A DNA stretch of 64,000 bases from Selaginella moellendorffii (taxonomy: Eukaryota > Streptophyta > Lycopodiopsida > Selaginellales > Selaginellaceae). Positions 33,041-45,879 of this stretch are shown in pieces. Positions within the stretch are counted from its first letter, which is position 1. Each line of letters begins with the position of its first letter. The notes below the pieces were generated by a model. The model saw only the letters and a list, made by a program, of their open reading frames with translations. It ran no database searches and was not told the DNA's origin. The stretch is taken from positions 262,836-326,835 of the forward strand of contig NW_003314331.1 in assembly GCF_000143415.4 (NCBI RefSeq), written 5' to 3'. The position numbers were made by a program, and so were the translations under genes.

Positions 33041-34493
33041 CTAGATCGATCGCGCGATAGCTGTCGCGGCAAGGAGGAGAATGGCGGCGATGAGGCGCGG
33101 CGCCAGCGGAGGATCGGCGCCGGAGGTCGCCGACGCCGAATCCCCCGCCTCGTTGATGCTGCGCAGCTCCAGCGTGTTGCTGTAGAGGCTGCCGAGGAGA
33201 TCCTCGGCGGTCTTGTTGGAGGCGACGGACGAGGAGGCGCCCGCGGCGAACTCGTTGGCCAGGAGGTTCTCGCCGCTGAAGAGGTTCTTGAATGTCTCGT
33301 TGTTGTTGGCCTTGTCCATGACGTCGTTGAACTCCTGGATCTCTTTCTTGGAGAAGTTCCCGGCCACCATGATGGTGTGGCCGGGCGCGGTGCCGAAGTT
33401 GCAGGATCTGTAGCTGGAGATGCTGGCGCAGGGCTTTCCATCGAGTGGAGTCGGGCACACGAGCTGGTAAGATCCGGTGTCTTGGAGATTGGTCCAGTTT
33501 TGTTCTAAGTCGCCGCCCTTTGCATAGAGGCTCGGGATGGTGTGCTTCGTGAAGGCGATGTCTCCGCCGCCCTCCACCAAGCAACGGAACGCTCCAGAGT
33601 AGTCGTAGTAGTCGTCGTCCTCCGAGCATCCAGACTTGATCTTACAGCCGCTGCAAATGCTCTTCCTGGGATCGTTGCTCGCAGCACACGATGTGGAGAA
33701 GAAGGATCTCACGGACTCGATGTCGTTGGTGATCTGTGGATCCCTGCAAGAACACAAAAAAGTTTGCCAAGGTGGGTTTTTCCTTCTTTTTCTTTTACTT
33801 CTACTTCGACTTACTTGCTGACCAAAGGCATGATTTTGTTGTGGATGAAGTATGTGACGGGGAGAACCCAGCCTGCCGATCTTCCGTAGCCGGTGTGGCA
33901 GGACTTTTTGCCGCGTAGATCTGATAGCTTCCTCGGGCAGCTGTCGGCTTTCACGATTCCAACGCCGTAGTATCTGCTGCTCTCGAGTTGATTCACCTCA
34001 GTCCGGATGGGGAGGAGTCCATACTGCTGGGATGCCTGGAGGATCTCGCCACCGTCAAAGATGCCAATCTTTGCGCCGCCAGTCGCGATCTTCTTCATGC
34101 AGCTCTCGGCATCGCCTTCGCCAGCAACGCTACAAGCAGAAGACATGAGGTTTGGTTGCTTCTCCTCTTTTAATTGTGCGACTAAACAAAGATCTTACCA
34201 GCTGTGCTGGTGTTCTCTTTCAGGATCAATGCCGTCAAGGATGGTGTTCATCCTCTTGCACAAGTCAAGCTCGTCTTCGTCTTCCACGCACCACACCCAA
34301 CCTGTTGCAGAGGAACAGGCGCTGCTAAGATCTCTAAGCCAAGGCTCTGAAACTTACTTTCCTGGAAAGGATCGTCGTCGTCATCATCGTCCCCGGATGG
34401 AGGAGCTGCTGCTGGCCCCTGTGAATCCACCTTGACCACAAAGAGCGCAACGCAGATCAAAAGCAGCAACAACCACAGGTACGACCGCTCCAT
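33041..34493 (-). CDS. Single-lobe transferrin-like, probably GPI-anchored iron-binding protein
   Basis: Exons (minus) 34493-34358, 34301-34199, 34129-33815 and 33743-33041 keep phase and give 418 aa. A signal peptide (MERSYLWLLLLLICVALFV) and an acidic linker are followed by one transferrin lobe: WCVEDEDELDLC, GIFDGGEI (D105), RYYGVGIVKADS (Y133/Y134), LRGKKSCHTGYGRSAGW (anion ligands T159, R163), YDYSGAFRCL (Y233), GGGDIAFTKHT and PGHTIMVAG (H307). All iron and carbonate ligands of animal transferrins are therefore present. A Ser/Ala-rich stretch and a hydrophobic C-terminal segment (LIAAILLLAATAI) fit a GPI anchor signal. The ORF and its introns look intact. Role inferred: iron capture at the cell surface. 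Confidence 0.9.
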
Positions 34494-34549
34494 TCTTCCC
34501 TGTAAGAATTTTACCAAGCTTCCATCAACAGGGAGAGAGGTCAATCAAC

Positions 34550-35780
34550 ACTCGCGCAACGAGAGAGCAAGGAAAACAAGAAAGAACTTGTGAGGCGCCG
34601 AAGAGCCAGGCAGGAAGATAAGGCCGTGCAATGTGCTCAGCCTCGCAGCAGTGGCACAAACACTTTTCTTTTCCTGATTGGCTGAGAGGGAGCTAAAGTA
34701 ATAGATATGCTCTCGCTCCTCGGTACTGCTAATCTTCTTGGTCATGAAACAGATACTTCTTTAACAGCATCGCAGAGAGAAAACGTACAGACAGCACATG
34801 ATCAAAGATTCAACCCAGAGGAACGCAAAGACCTGTAAGCTACATTTGCAGGAGAGGTATTACTGACCTGAGACCTCTTTGTTCTTCTAGAAAGGCTTGA
34901 TCATCTAGTATCTGGGCTGTAAAGGCTCTATAGCTGCGAGCGAGAGCTTGTCGCTATGTAACATGATATGTGAGGTGACTCACTTTATATATTTCGCTCT
35001 CTCCTTGACTAGCAGAGCGTTCCTCGTCACATGAAGTGCTCCTACGGGCAGAATATGCGCCGGCATCCACAGCGACGTGTGACCACGAAGCAAAAGTACG
35101 CTCGCAATGTGGGCGACACGGGTGCGAGCAGGAAACTAGCTGAGTTGGCCGCCACATCAGCTGGCACGTAAGATATGTATCAATTTACACATAGGCATAT
35201 TAGCGATTGAATACTTAGATAAAAAGAATTTGAAAATATCTGAATAAATTGAATTTGAAAATTTAATATAGTTTTAAAGCAAATCATTTTCGAATTTGCG
35301 TTTTCTAAAGCTCAAACAGTTCTACAAGAAAAAGGAGACAACGTTTCATCAAACTTTGTCGACAGATTTTCTGATTCACCAAATATATGTAAAGATGTAC
35401 AAAGGAGCTTCCTAAAAAGGTCAGAGGCAAAGAAGAAAGAAAATCTAAAGAGGAAGAGCAATGGTGGATGTTACCTGCGGCAATGGAATGGAAAAACAGA
35501 CCTCTACAAATTAAAAACCATGGAAGGCCGCTTGATCGCTTGCTTGCTCGCTAGAAACGTAAGCTTCGCATATCTTTGTTGGACGGTGGTACGCCGCCTT
35601 CTTTGTTTCATCATCATCTTGAGTGGAGAGGAGTAATGTTACAGGATCGGGGAACTTGGAGGAGAAGGTACGCTTTACAAGGAAGGATGGAATTGTGCTT
35701 CTTTTGTTGGATGGTTGTTTGTTTCATCGTTGTCTCTGTTGATCTTCTTCTTTCTTCTTCTTCGTCTTCTATACACGCGA
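34550..35780. other. Intergenic, no gene recognised
   Basis: Separates the start of the transferrin gene (34493) from the 3' end of the telomere-binding gene (35795). It holds the promoter of the former. Only short, motif-free frames are present. Confidence 0.4.
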
Positions 35781-35794
35781 AGCCCCGGCGAGAA

Positions 35795-38515
35795 CTAAGC
35801 TTCTAGTTCCGCCTGCTCCTTGGCCTGATGGGCCGCCCAGTAATTGTTTGCTGCGATCACTCGATCCAGCAGCTCCTGAGGCACCGGATCCCCCCGGCGC
35901 TGGTGGGGAGCGATCTGTGCAGTGTGGACCAGTGTCTTCCACTTGTCCTGGAACAACAGGCCTGTTAGATGGAAGAAAAAAAACAAAAAGACAATCCAAC
36001 AGCACTGACCTTAAGATCCACGTATGTCCTGTGCTTGGCGTTCTCAAAAGCCTGGAGTTTGACATCACGCCACCTGGAAGGAAAAGACCAAACGAGATAA
36101 GTCAAGAGAAACAACAAAACAAGAAACAAAACTTCGTTACCTTCCAGTTCCAAGCTGCTCGACGGCCTGGACAAGGGATTCAACCTCGCCAACGCTAAAC
36201 GGCCTCCTTATGCGCCGCTTGTGGATCTCCAGCGAGTGGCTCTTTGGACGCATGGGAACAAGAGCCAGCCCCTGAGCACCACCATTTTCCACTCCAACCC
36301 CGACTCCGACCGCGGGGTGGAGGATTATGGCCTTCGCGTCGAGCACCCGAGGCTTGTACGGGGTGGCCTGAGATAAAGTCGAGGTCGAGTCCGACTCGTT
36401 CTGCTTGGCCTGGTCGTCCAGATCTCCCTCTGGCTTCATCGTTGGCACAGCGGACGCGTCATTGTGCTGTTCAGGAGCAGGGCCCAGCGAAGTCGTCGGG
36501 ACTGAAACATTTGCTGTAGCATCTGGCTCTTGTTGCTGTGTACTGTCGGCTGATGGACGAGTCCACGCGCCATCTACAACATAAGCTGACCTGCAAGCCA
36601 AAAAAATATAAAAACTCATTCAACACAACCAAAAACACGTTTTTCATACCTGGAATTCGGCTCACTCGCCGCATGTAACAGGACAAGGAGAGGATCGTCC
36701 TGCTCAGTTGACGCGGAAGGAATGGACGTTGGCTCCAGCATAAAGCCCAAGTCAGACTTTCCGCCGTGAGAGATTCCCATCTCAGATAACGTCGCGGCTT
36801 CGTCGGGAACCTTCCTACCCTGGACAAGAACGCAGACCCTTAAACCGCCTCCAAGTAAATTCATTGCTGCATCCATCACAGCCCTCTACATTTATACCAG
36901 AAAGGAAATTAGCGGCTGGGATGCAGTAACCTACAAGGCTTACCTTCAAAGTTCCAACCGTGGCCGACTCTGGAATATCTACATAGAGCTCTGGAATGGT
37001 GAACGACTTGACGCTAACTTTGACTGCGAAAAAAGAGAAGAGAAAACGTTATTAAAACGCAAAGCCAGACGAAGCTTCCTTACCATGGCCGTCAGCTGTC
37101 TTTCGAGATCCTGGTGGCGTTGCTACACTGGCTGCTTTGGCTGTAAAAGAAACAACAACGTTAGAATCCAAAACCTTCACGAAACTATTCTAATCTAAGC
37201 AGCCAGCACACCCTCGCTCATTTCCGCGGTCTACGTTTACCTCTACGAAGTTTAGCAGCTGCTGCAGGAGGCTCACAATCTCCGTCAACATCCAAATCAT
37301 GTGGCATGATGAACGGGACATCCCCCTTAAACCGTTTCTTTCCTTTCACGGTTCTTTTATAGTGAGTGCCATCATCTGAAATTCAGGCCAACTCAGAACT
37401 TCCAAAGCAAACCACAACACTGAATCCCCACACAGGACTGACCACCACCCAACCTGTTTTCCAAAGGGTTATTGTCCGAACCAGCACTTTGCACACAGGC
37501 AAAGCTCACGAACAACCCTTGTCCTTCCACACAGGTTGCCAACGTAAGGAAAAACTAGATCCGAAAACGATAAAGAATTCAATCGTGCCAAGAGTAGAGA
37601 AGCATACCTGAGGTTGGCGAAGAAAACTCGTCGTGCTTGTTGCGCTTGCCTCCCCAGCCAGAAGACCTGGACACGTTCTTCCTCTTCCGTGAACGCCTGC
37701 TATTCTTCTGTGGCTTTTCCAGACCCTCCTCGGACATGATGCACTCCGAGCTGCACTCCTCGTCTTTCACTTTTGCCTGATTTCCAGTCTCAGCACTCAC
37801 GTGACTCACTGGCTTATCGGTCACTACCACGCCATCTGGATTGCCCGGAACTACCGGAGCTACCGCTGCTGCCGCTGCCGCCGCTGCTTCAGCCTTATTC
37901 TTCCCTTTCATCTCCTCCTCGTGAGAAGCCTGGTTTACCTGACACTGCAAGTTGAGCAGCTTCCTGATGTCCGATTCTACTAGCGCGAACGACGTTCCGG
38001 ATTCGTTATCAGACTTAACGTCCTCCTGCTTCCGAGGCTGCACTGGACCGTCTTTAACAATAAACTTATCTTCTACGCTAGAAGCAGCTTCCGCAGCGTC
38101 CCCAGTACCTGAGCTTACTTGCTGCCTGAGCGCCTCCCTTTGAGTCTTCTGCTCCTCGCTACCCTGTAACAGCTCTAGCCCCGCAACCTCGGCTAACCAG
38201 TCAAAAGGAACACCAACTTTCCTGGATCCTCCAGCTCGACCCTGTAACAAAAAAAAAGGCACAGCCGCGGATAAGAACCCCGAGCAATGGAGAACAAGAC
38301 GAAAAAGAGAAAAAACCAAAACCCCAACAACGCAGCATGCATGCATGCATGCCAAGGAAGCACAACACGGGCAGCAAAACCGAAAGAGAGAGAGGAAAAA
38401 AAAAGGAAGAATCTTAAAAACCCACCCGAGTAGAGGAACGAGTAGAACGAGGAAGCGCTGGTCCACTGTACCCCGGGACTCCCGATCCCATCCTTCGCCG
38501 AGCTCCCATAAACAT
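35795..38515 (-). CDS. Telomere-repeat-binding Myb protein (TRP/TRFL family 1)
   Basis: Nine exons (minus): 38515-38426, 38241-37608, 37375-37241, 37140-37084, 37023-36944, 36885-36650, 36590-36141, 36073-36010 and 35947-35795, giving 632 aa in phase. An N-terminal VPFDWLAEVAGLELL segment is typical of the family. Residues about 306-380 form a ubiquitin-like region (VKSFTIPELYVDIPESATVGTLKRAV...). The C terminus has the single Myb plus extension: RPFSVGEVESLVQAVEQLGTGRWRDVKLQAF, AKHRTYVDLKDKWKTLVHTA, PVPQELLDRVIAANNYW. VDLKDKWK is the telobox-binding motif, which recognises TTTAGGG duplexes. Exon 2 has a poly-Ala run. Start chosen at ATG 38515; ATG 38509 is in frame. Confidence 0.9.
38337..38352. 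repeat. GCAT microsatellite in intron 1
   Basis: Four tandem self-complementary CATG units (GCATGCATGCATGCAT) in the first coding intron of the telomere-binding gene. Confidence 0.7.
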
Positions 38516-38689
38516 ACACCGCGCGACGGAACTAAGGCGCTTTTATCTATCGTCCAGGCACGGCGCACAAGTGTCAGCTCCTACTACCTCTCTAAAACCT
38601 CGCTAAAGCCCAAAACCTTACCATATATAAAAACCCCAGATCTAAAGGGTTTCCTCGAGCAATTTTAAAAATTTTAAAGGCGAGGATTT

Positions 38690-39330
38690 ATCTGCAAGAA
38701 AATGTTTCGTAAAAACCAAGAAAAAAAAATTAAAAGGGAAGAGATCCGGTAAGAAGAAGAACAGGCAAATTTCTTTAAACTGACCCAAGCAACGAGATCA
38801 AGCATCAAGGAATCAAAAGGGATCTAAGAGATCTTACAATGCGCTTCTTGGAGGCCGATAATTCCCTACCGTACGCGGCCAATTCGCCCCCAATTCCTCG
38901 CACGCCCCGCAAGAAGGCCTCGGATTTCCCAATAGCCCCTACCGCCGCAGATCGATCCCCGGAACAAGGCCGCAAGATCTACCCTGGATGCCCCAATTCG
39001 CCGCCAAGACGACGGATCTTTGCCTTCTTTCTTGACTTCTTCCAAGAATTTCTCACCCCTATCTCCTCGCCCGCCCGGCACCTAAGCCTCAATCCCTCGA
39101 GGAGCACGGCGCCGCCGTGGCGGCCAGCGCGCGTTCCTTCACAGGCACGCCCTCGAAGCGGCCGGCGCGAGCGCCACAAATTCCCCCTGCCGGAGGACGA
39201 TCGCGCCCGCTAGAGCTCGCATTCGAGGCGCTTGGCGGCGGATCAAACGCCCAAAACGCTCCCTTCCTCTCTCTCCCTCTCTCGAAAAAATACCACACTC
39301 CAAATCTTTCTATGTCTTCCCAACGCGTGT
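38690..39330 (-). promoter_or_regulatory. Probable 5' leader exon and leader intron of the telomere-binding gene
   Basis: A GTAAGA donor (about 38836, minus) and a TTTTCTTGCAG acceptor (about 38694) lie upstream of the start codon with no coding frame between them. The GC-rich stretch 38840-39230 would be the first leader exon. No convincing TATA box. Inference. Confidence 0.35.
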
Positions 39331-39359
39331 TCTTCTTGTGTGTTCTGTAGGGCTTTGTT

Positions 39360-42300
39360 GTGTTTTTACCCCGCGGTTAAAAACTAATCTTTACCTCCAA
39401 CTACAAATACCGGGTCGTCATTTACGGCATAAACCTCCGTCAAACCCAACGGCGATCCTCCGCCGTCCATTCCCAACCATCCGACGGTCCGGGCCCCGCG
39501 TGCTCTAACGTGCGGCCAGCAATTGCAGCGCCATGCCCACTCGTATTCCACGTGTAGCTCTCTTTTAAACAGATAGGCTAGCGCAGCCCCGGCACAGGCC
39601 CAAGACAGGCCCGGCACAGCCTCGGCACAGCCTCGGCACACAGGCTCGGCCATCTTAAACCCCCTGGGTTTGAGATTTCGGGCTTTTTCCCTCCCTTATC
39701 TGCCACGTCCGCGCCTACGTGGCGAGCGGACCCAATGGCGCGTGTCCGTTTAACGTGGTCATCATCCACTTTTCCCATTGGCCAGCGTGTTTTACGTAGT
39801 GGGTTATAATCCGTGCAGTCCAGAATGCCGTACGGGGCCATGCGCGCGCTCTATCCTCTGGCGCCCCCGGTCTGTGTGTGAGCCGGATGGATTGGCAGGG
39901 GAATCTTTTAGATTCCGGGCCGATTCCCCTAGTTGTTTTCTTTTCCCCTCAAGAAACATTCTAATCGCCAGTTTCTTGGAGGGGCGGCCATTCATGGCAA
40001 GCATGATTGGGTCATACCTTGGCAACCGAGCTTTGGATCTAAACAAACCCATCACCGTCCATTTAAGAAGAGAAGCGATTGTGTAGAGCTTACTTGATTG
40101 TGTGATTTTCCAGATTCCAATAACCCAGTTGTTGGATAGTAAAAAAAATGCGATTGATTATATTTTTTGGGTTTTGTATAGCTTATACAAAACTATACAA
40201 CGAGTGCCTCGGCATTGAGGCTGGCATGTGGCCGCCCAACTACGCACCTCAACTTGAAAGGGTTGTTTTCTTGCAAATATTAGAGAAAGCTTGGAGGAAC
40301 AACGCGGGATGGATTGTTCCAAGATCTCAATCAAGTGTCTCGTCGGGATCAAAGAGAGAGATTTGGCATCGAAAACGTGACAGTCGCGTGGGGACAAAGA
40401 AGAAGAAGCGAGAATCAATCTCCTCCATATCTCAAGCCGCACAGAGTTCTCTTATTTTTCCTCTCAAAACCGCGATCAACTTGCTCGAAAACTCAAGGCG
40501 AAATCCTCGAAGTCAAACGTATTCAAAGGAGTTGACTATAGAAAGATTCCATCGCACCTCACATGTTGGTTGTATGGCGCCACAAGCAAGATGCCACGAA
40601 CCGGGGAATCGAATCATCGGTAATGACATAAACACAAAAAAAATCAACACACGACAGCCCACATTTGTGGCCAGGCCAGCCAGCGATAGACGATGTTCCT
40701 TTAACCTAAAAGGCTATTATACAGACTGGGAGAATCCAGATCCTCGAGAAAACAATGTGTGACTGTGAATCCCCTCGCTTTCCTCGCTCAGGGCTTCGAT
40801 TCGAGCCGCGGACGTTTTGTTCCTGGTGTAACGTAGCTCTCGCCTCTAAATATTAAGAATAAAGGAATAAATAAAATAGAAGCACACATTCTAAATTGCT
40901 GACGCGTTGCTGGTGCTGTTCGTTTTTTGTACTATCCTGTTGTAGGAGGTGGTTTGGTAATTTGGTTCTTCCAGCATGATTCAAGGCAAGCACAGGCCAG
41001 ACGCACCCAGTATAACTGCCAATTTTGTTCCAGAATTTATTTATAAATTCCAGAAAAAAGTATTGAATTTATATTTTTCGTGTAAATATTTCCGTTTCTT
41101 TTTTAATTCATAGAATGCTGTAAGAAACTGGCGATGGCGTGCGATGGACTCCTGTTGGTTACGTAATGGACAAGCGGCCAAGCAAACAGGTCAGTCAACT
41201 GGCCAGCGCGCAGCAGCGCTGCTACGTGACGATCGAAGATACCACTCACGCAATTGGAGCTTTGATCCAAAGTAATAACCATGTCTTCGCAACAAAATAC
41301 TATACTATAGAAACATCCACACCATTCAGAACACGAAATCGCTCGTGGAGGAAACAATACCAGTCCTGCTCGCATACGTCAGCAAAGCATTCTCTTTTCC
41401 TCCCTTAGGGCAGCTTTGTCAACTTTTATAATGGTCTCTGGAGCTTGATCACTCCTCTACCTACACTCTTTAGGAGAAAGCTTGTCCACTTGTGGATATA
41501 TGTGTAGACTATTTAATATGTATTCTAGATATTTAAAATTATTAAATGGTTGTTGCTTAGAATATGCTAGCATCACTCACTGGCGGCCTGCCACCATGAA
41601 AGGTCCAGAGGGGAGGAAAAAGGCCTTAAAAAAGTGGGGATCCATCCTCTTCTCTCTTCTTCGTTCGTGGTCCAAAAACACCACCTACCTCTTCAATATC
41701 CACGTGTCTATCAGATATTAATGGAGAATTTCCAATAAAGGAAAAAGGGAAAAGCCAATCGGTTCTTGCTGCATTATTGGGTGCTGGAGATTTCCCTCTA
41801 CTGCTTGTAAGAATAGAGGATGTCAAAAGTTAAAACTATGCTTGCAATCTCTAGCCAAAATCATTACCCCTGAAAGCTTGTGTCTCCAAATCTCGTGTTA
41901 TACTCCAACAAAAAGCTACTCACAAGAGGGCTTCACAATTTATCTAATGTATCGACCAAATAATCCCAAAGTCTGCCCAGCATGCCCTACGTCAAGCATG
42001 TGGAAACGATAGCAAAGCTGTAGTGAAGTTACTGGTACGGATGTATTATTCAGCAGTGTAGTATAGAAAATTAAACAGAACAAAACGTTTGAGATAGGAT
42101 TAAGAAATTAAAATATAAACTAGACTTGTCTCCATGTTTTTCTAAAACATTACTTGAAAAATATTATGTATCATGTGGGATACTCAAAATTGTATTTATC
42201 TTTCTCTAACATTAAAGATGTTTGTGCTCTTACATAACTAAATAGCAAGAAATTTACTATTGTATAGAATGAGAACAATTAGTAAACTGGGTTTATATAA

Positions 42301-43690
42301 TATAATAAAAAGTAGTAAATTAAATGTAAAATTGGTGGATAATCAGATCAAATTAGTTAGGATAGTAAATTTATAAAAAAGATTATTATTTTCAAACAAT
42401 TATATGATTGGATAACCAGTTTACCTTATATAAAATAGTAATATCATACACTAATGTGAACGTAAATAGATTTTGCAAATTATGTATTAAAACAAAATTT
42501 ATTCCTAGAGTGTGTAGATACATTATATAAAAAATAATAATAATTTTAGTGAGCATGTAAATTTTATTATTTTTAACTTAAAAATGTTAAATTAAATTCA
42601 ACTTAATAAATTTCCCAGTATGAAATCTTCTTCAAAACCATCATAAAGTTTCTTTTGCAACTTAAAATATTTTATTAAAATATTAGAGGTTGTAATACTT
42701 AATTTTGAGATACATTATTACAAAATCACACTAAATTATACATAAATATTTCTATGATGCAATTAATTTAAAATTAATAATACCTTAGATTATATATTAG
42801 AGAATCTTAATGTAAGATTCTAAAAGTAAAAAGTTTAATATGATATAAGTTGAACTACTTCATATATGATTCATTATTTTCTTTAATTTATTATGAATTA
42901 ATATTAATATAACAACAAACTATATATAACTACAAACTAGTTTCAAATTAGATTGGTGTTTACTTTAAATTGCCAAAATTGGCAATTTAAATTAAACACT
43001 AACATTTGAAGTAGTGAAACAAGTATAAATTGGATTATTAAATAACTCTCTTTATAAAGAAGAATTCATAATCTTTTAAATATTTTATAGATAATGAATT
43101 CAGGAAAATTCAATAATGATTTTGTTATATTAAACATGAAGAAATTATATTTTATATAAAGTAAAGATTTATTATATATACAAATAAAAATGTTGAAATA
43201 TGACATAAAAGTGAACAACTAGGAAAAAGAAATTCTTTAGTGATAAAATAAAAATTAAAAACAAATTAGAAAATAAATTCAAAATACATCACTATGAACC
43301 TTATGCAAAGAACAAGTGATTAACAATTGTTTTGGAAATCAAGTTGTTTGATGTGATTATCAAAATAAATTTATAATTTTTTAGTAATTATATAATTAGT
43401 TTTCTTTTTTAAATAATAAGTTATAAATTTATATTAAAAGGAAAGAAAAATAATTATAGAGAAAAAATATAATATTTGAATCTTCACAAAAGGTTATATT
43501 TGAATCTACTAATATTGTTGAATTTGCAATGTATCATTTAATACATATAAAGTTTTTCCCCAAGAATGATTCCATCTAAAATTCCACTGAGGATAATATA
43601 TTTTGGCATTTCGAATAAAGAAAGTATTTATAATTTTATACGTTAAGACCATAAAGAAACATAAACCTAAGGTTTAGGTATAAAAGAATA
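39360..43690. other. Long intergenic region with an AT-rich island (41.9-43.67 kb)
   Basis: 39360-41830 has only uncertain frames, the longest being 40148-40762. A small direct repeat of CAGCCTCGGCA occurs at about 39620-39650. From about 41900 to 43670 base composition is extremely AT-rich, with no frame above about 60 codons. No terminal repeats or coding remnants of a transposon were found by eye. Confidence 0.4.
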
Positions 43691-43702
43691 TGCTTTAGGT
43701 TG

Positions 43703-44519
43703 ATGGCACAAGAAGAAGGGCGGCCATTCCTGGAGCACTTGGAGTCCTACCTCGCGCGCAGGGATGGAGTGGACAAGCTGCTCAAGATCGCCCGCTACGC
43801 CGCCAAGATTGCCGTCGCCGCGCAGCCATCGCCGCTGCCTGATGGGGCTCTCGATCGGCTGCGCCTGTTTGAGGCAAGCGTTGGGACAAGCCGCAAGGCA
43901 TTCCGGCTGGGCAAATTCGTCCAGGACGTGAATGCGCTCCTCAGGGCTAGCAAATCGCCGCACAGGGACCGCCAGCGCTGGATCCTGGAGCTCATCGCCT
44001 ATGGCGGCGAGGGATTGTACTACTTCGTGGAACAATTTGTCTGGCTGGTGAGTTGGCATTTCCTAGGATTGGAATGAAAGAAACTCTCTTCGTTTCTCTC
44101 TCCCTTTTCTTCCTTGGCAGGCTAAGACCGGGCTGATCGACAAGCACCACTCCAAGAAGCTCCAGAAGATCAGCGCCTGGACGGAATTCGTGGGCTACTT
44201 TGGGAGCGTGATCCTCAAGTACCAGGAAATCTCCGCCATGATCGCGAGGGAGAAGGCGCTGACCGACGCTCATCGCCGCCACAAGAGAGAAGACGCTGCT
44301 TCCAGGGAAGAGATTGTTTCTCTCAAGTCGCAGATCCAATCGCTCCATAGCAAGAGGCTCCTCAAGACGCTCTCGCTGATCCAGGATTTCGCCGATTCCC
44401 TGCTTGCCCTCAGCGACATTCGAGATGGGCGAGGGGTGCTCTCGGCGCCATTGCTGCTCGCATCCGCCGGCCTCGTCTCCGCGACCATCAGCGCGCACAA
44501 AAACTGGAATAGCTGCTAA
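43703..44519 (+). CDS. PEX11: PEX11 peroxisomal membrane protein
   Basis: PEX11 tubulates and divides peroxisomes. Exons 43703-44047 and 44121-44519 give 247 aa. Family features: [25 protein letters not shown] at the N terminus (amphipathic helix), [44 protein letters not shown], and a C-terminal hydrophobic segment ([23 protein letters not shown]). Length is close to other plant PEX11 proteins. A short repeated AGGGCTCTTGG-type block begins immediately after the stop codon. No defect seen. Confidence 0.9.
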
Positions 44520-44525
44520 TAAATT

Positions 44526-44612
44526 TGCTAGAACCCTAATAACAGAGCTTGCATTTTTAGGGCTCTTGGAAATATTTGCTAAAGCCCTAATAACAGGGGT
44601 TCTTGGATGACC
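44526..44612 (+). repeat. Short dispersed repeat with CCCTAATAACAG / TTTTTAGGGCTCTTGG, member 1
   Basis: Directly after the PEX11 stop: AACCCTAATAACAGAGC, TTTTTAGGGCTCTTGGA, then CCCTAATAACAGGGGTTCTTGGATG. Related blocks occur at 46493-46545 and 51776-51826, each between the end of one gene and the start of the next. Confidence 0.6.
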
Positions 44613-44629
44613 ATCTTTTTCTCCCCAAG

Positions 44630-45800
44630 ATGTCTTTTCCTCTTGTGGTCATGGTGGCTGGGTATGCTATTTTTCTGGTACTTTGTGCTTGGTTTTTTAC
44701 CTTGAATCCCTTGCAGCATAGCGCGGCTGCCATTGAGGAGAAGATGTATGTGGTGGGAGGATGCTGCAGGGACCGATACTTGAACGATGTGCTGGTGAGA
44801 ACTTAAGTAGCGTGGATCTTTCTCAAGTTCTTAGTAACACTCTCGTGGAGGTTTTGGATTTGGGAAGCTTGAAGTGGTCAACAGCCCAACCTTGTCCTGT
44901 GTCGTGTGCCGGCCATTGCCTGGTAAGTTGAGGCTATTCAGTTTCTAGCGGGCTTTGCTTAAACATGGTCGACGCTTTGCAGTAGCAAGTGGAAGAACGC
45001 TCTTTCTCGTTGTTGGCATTCCGTCTGATGAAAAGATGCGCGGTACTGTGTGGTTCTTGCCACTCTGATCGGGAGCAAATATGGGTTTATGGCTGTGTGG
45101 ACTTTCAGGCCCTCAGGTACATTCACTCGATCTGGAAAGCAAGCAGTGGGAGCTGGTTAACGCAAGGTACGCAGATCCAATACAAAGATCGCAATTCCAT
45201 ACCTCCATGTGGCAGTGGCTCCATCCCACCACCGCTTGCTTTCCATGCTGCGGTGCAGAAAGGTGATAATCTGTACCTTTTTTGGAGCTGGTTCATCTGG
45301 CTTTTGCAAGAACCTATACGCACTGAATCTCGTAAATGTAAGCACGGAGTCTTAAATGTTATATAGCTTTGATCGAGTGGCCCAAAATGTTTGCAGCGTC
45401 AATGGTCCTGGTATCCAGATCAAGGTCCCACCCTCGTACCTGCGGCGCGTTTTGCAACTGCCGACACAGGAGACGAGTGCTATCTTGTTGGTGGTAAGTT
45501 CAATTCTTTGTGCTCTGATTACCTCGTATATCTATCTATACACTAGGTGCTACGAAAGAAACCATGCTACTGAACATGGAGTCTTTGAAGTGGACCGTAG
45601 TGTGTGCTGAACCTCGTTTGGCTACTGACGTAAGTGCTTCAGTTTCTTTTGTTGCTGCAGAAGAATACTTATTTAACATGTAGAGCCTGAGGGGCGCTTT
45701 AGGGTAATCCGGTACGCGTTTTATGTGTTGGTCGCTCACCCGACTGATCCTCTGCACTTCTTATGAAGTTTAGCGTCTTTCTACTCAAGACTATGAAGTC
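44630..45800 (+). pseudogene. Kelch-repeat protein gene, probably decayed
   Basis: Exon-like pieces in order: HSAAAIEEKMYVVGGCCRDRYLNDVL (44717-44790), then after a GTGAGA donor and an acceptor VLDLGSLKWSTAQPCPVSCAGHCLV (about 44854-44922), LFLVVGIPSDEKMRG, SGPQVHSLDLESKQWELVNAR (about 45107-45165), GDECYLVGGATKETMLLNMESLKWTVVCAEPRLATD (about 45461-45630 with an intron). The V-G-G and D-L-x-x-x-W spacing is that of kelch blades, close to plant galactose-oxidase/kelch proteins related to ACBP4/5. The first blade lacks a good start, and frames between blades need several shifts. It may be a gene whose introns I mis-placed. Confidence 0.5.
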
Positions 45801-45879
45801 ATATCCGGTGCCAGGTCAGGGGCATAGACGGGTCACTTCTGGCGCTGTTTGATATTCCAGACGCGGGGGAGCAGGCTCT

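Noticed and set aside
38866-39213. 124-aa plus frame (Pro/Arg-rich)
   Set aside because: Better explained as the GC-rich leader exon of the minus-strand telomere-binding gene.
40148-40762. 204-aa open frame on plus
   Set aside because: No recognisable domain, odd composition, no neighbouring exons; probably chance in a long intergenic region.
41900-43670. Possible transposon in the AT-rich island
   Set aside because: No terminal repeats, target duplications or coding remnants found by eye.
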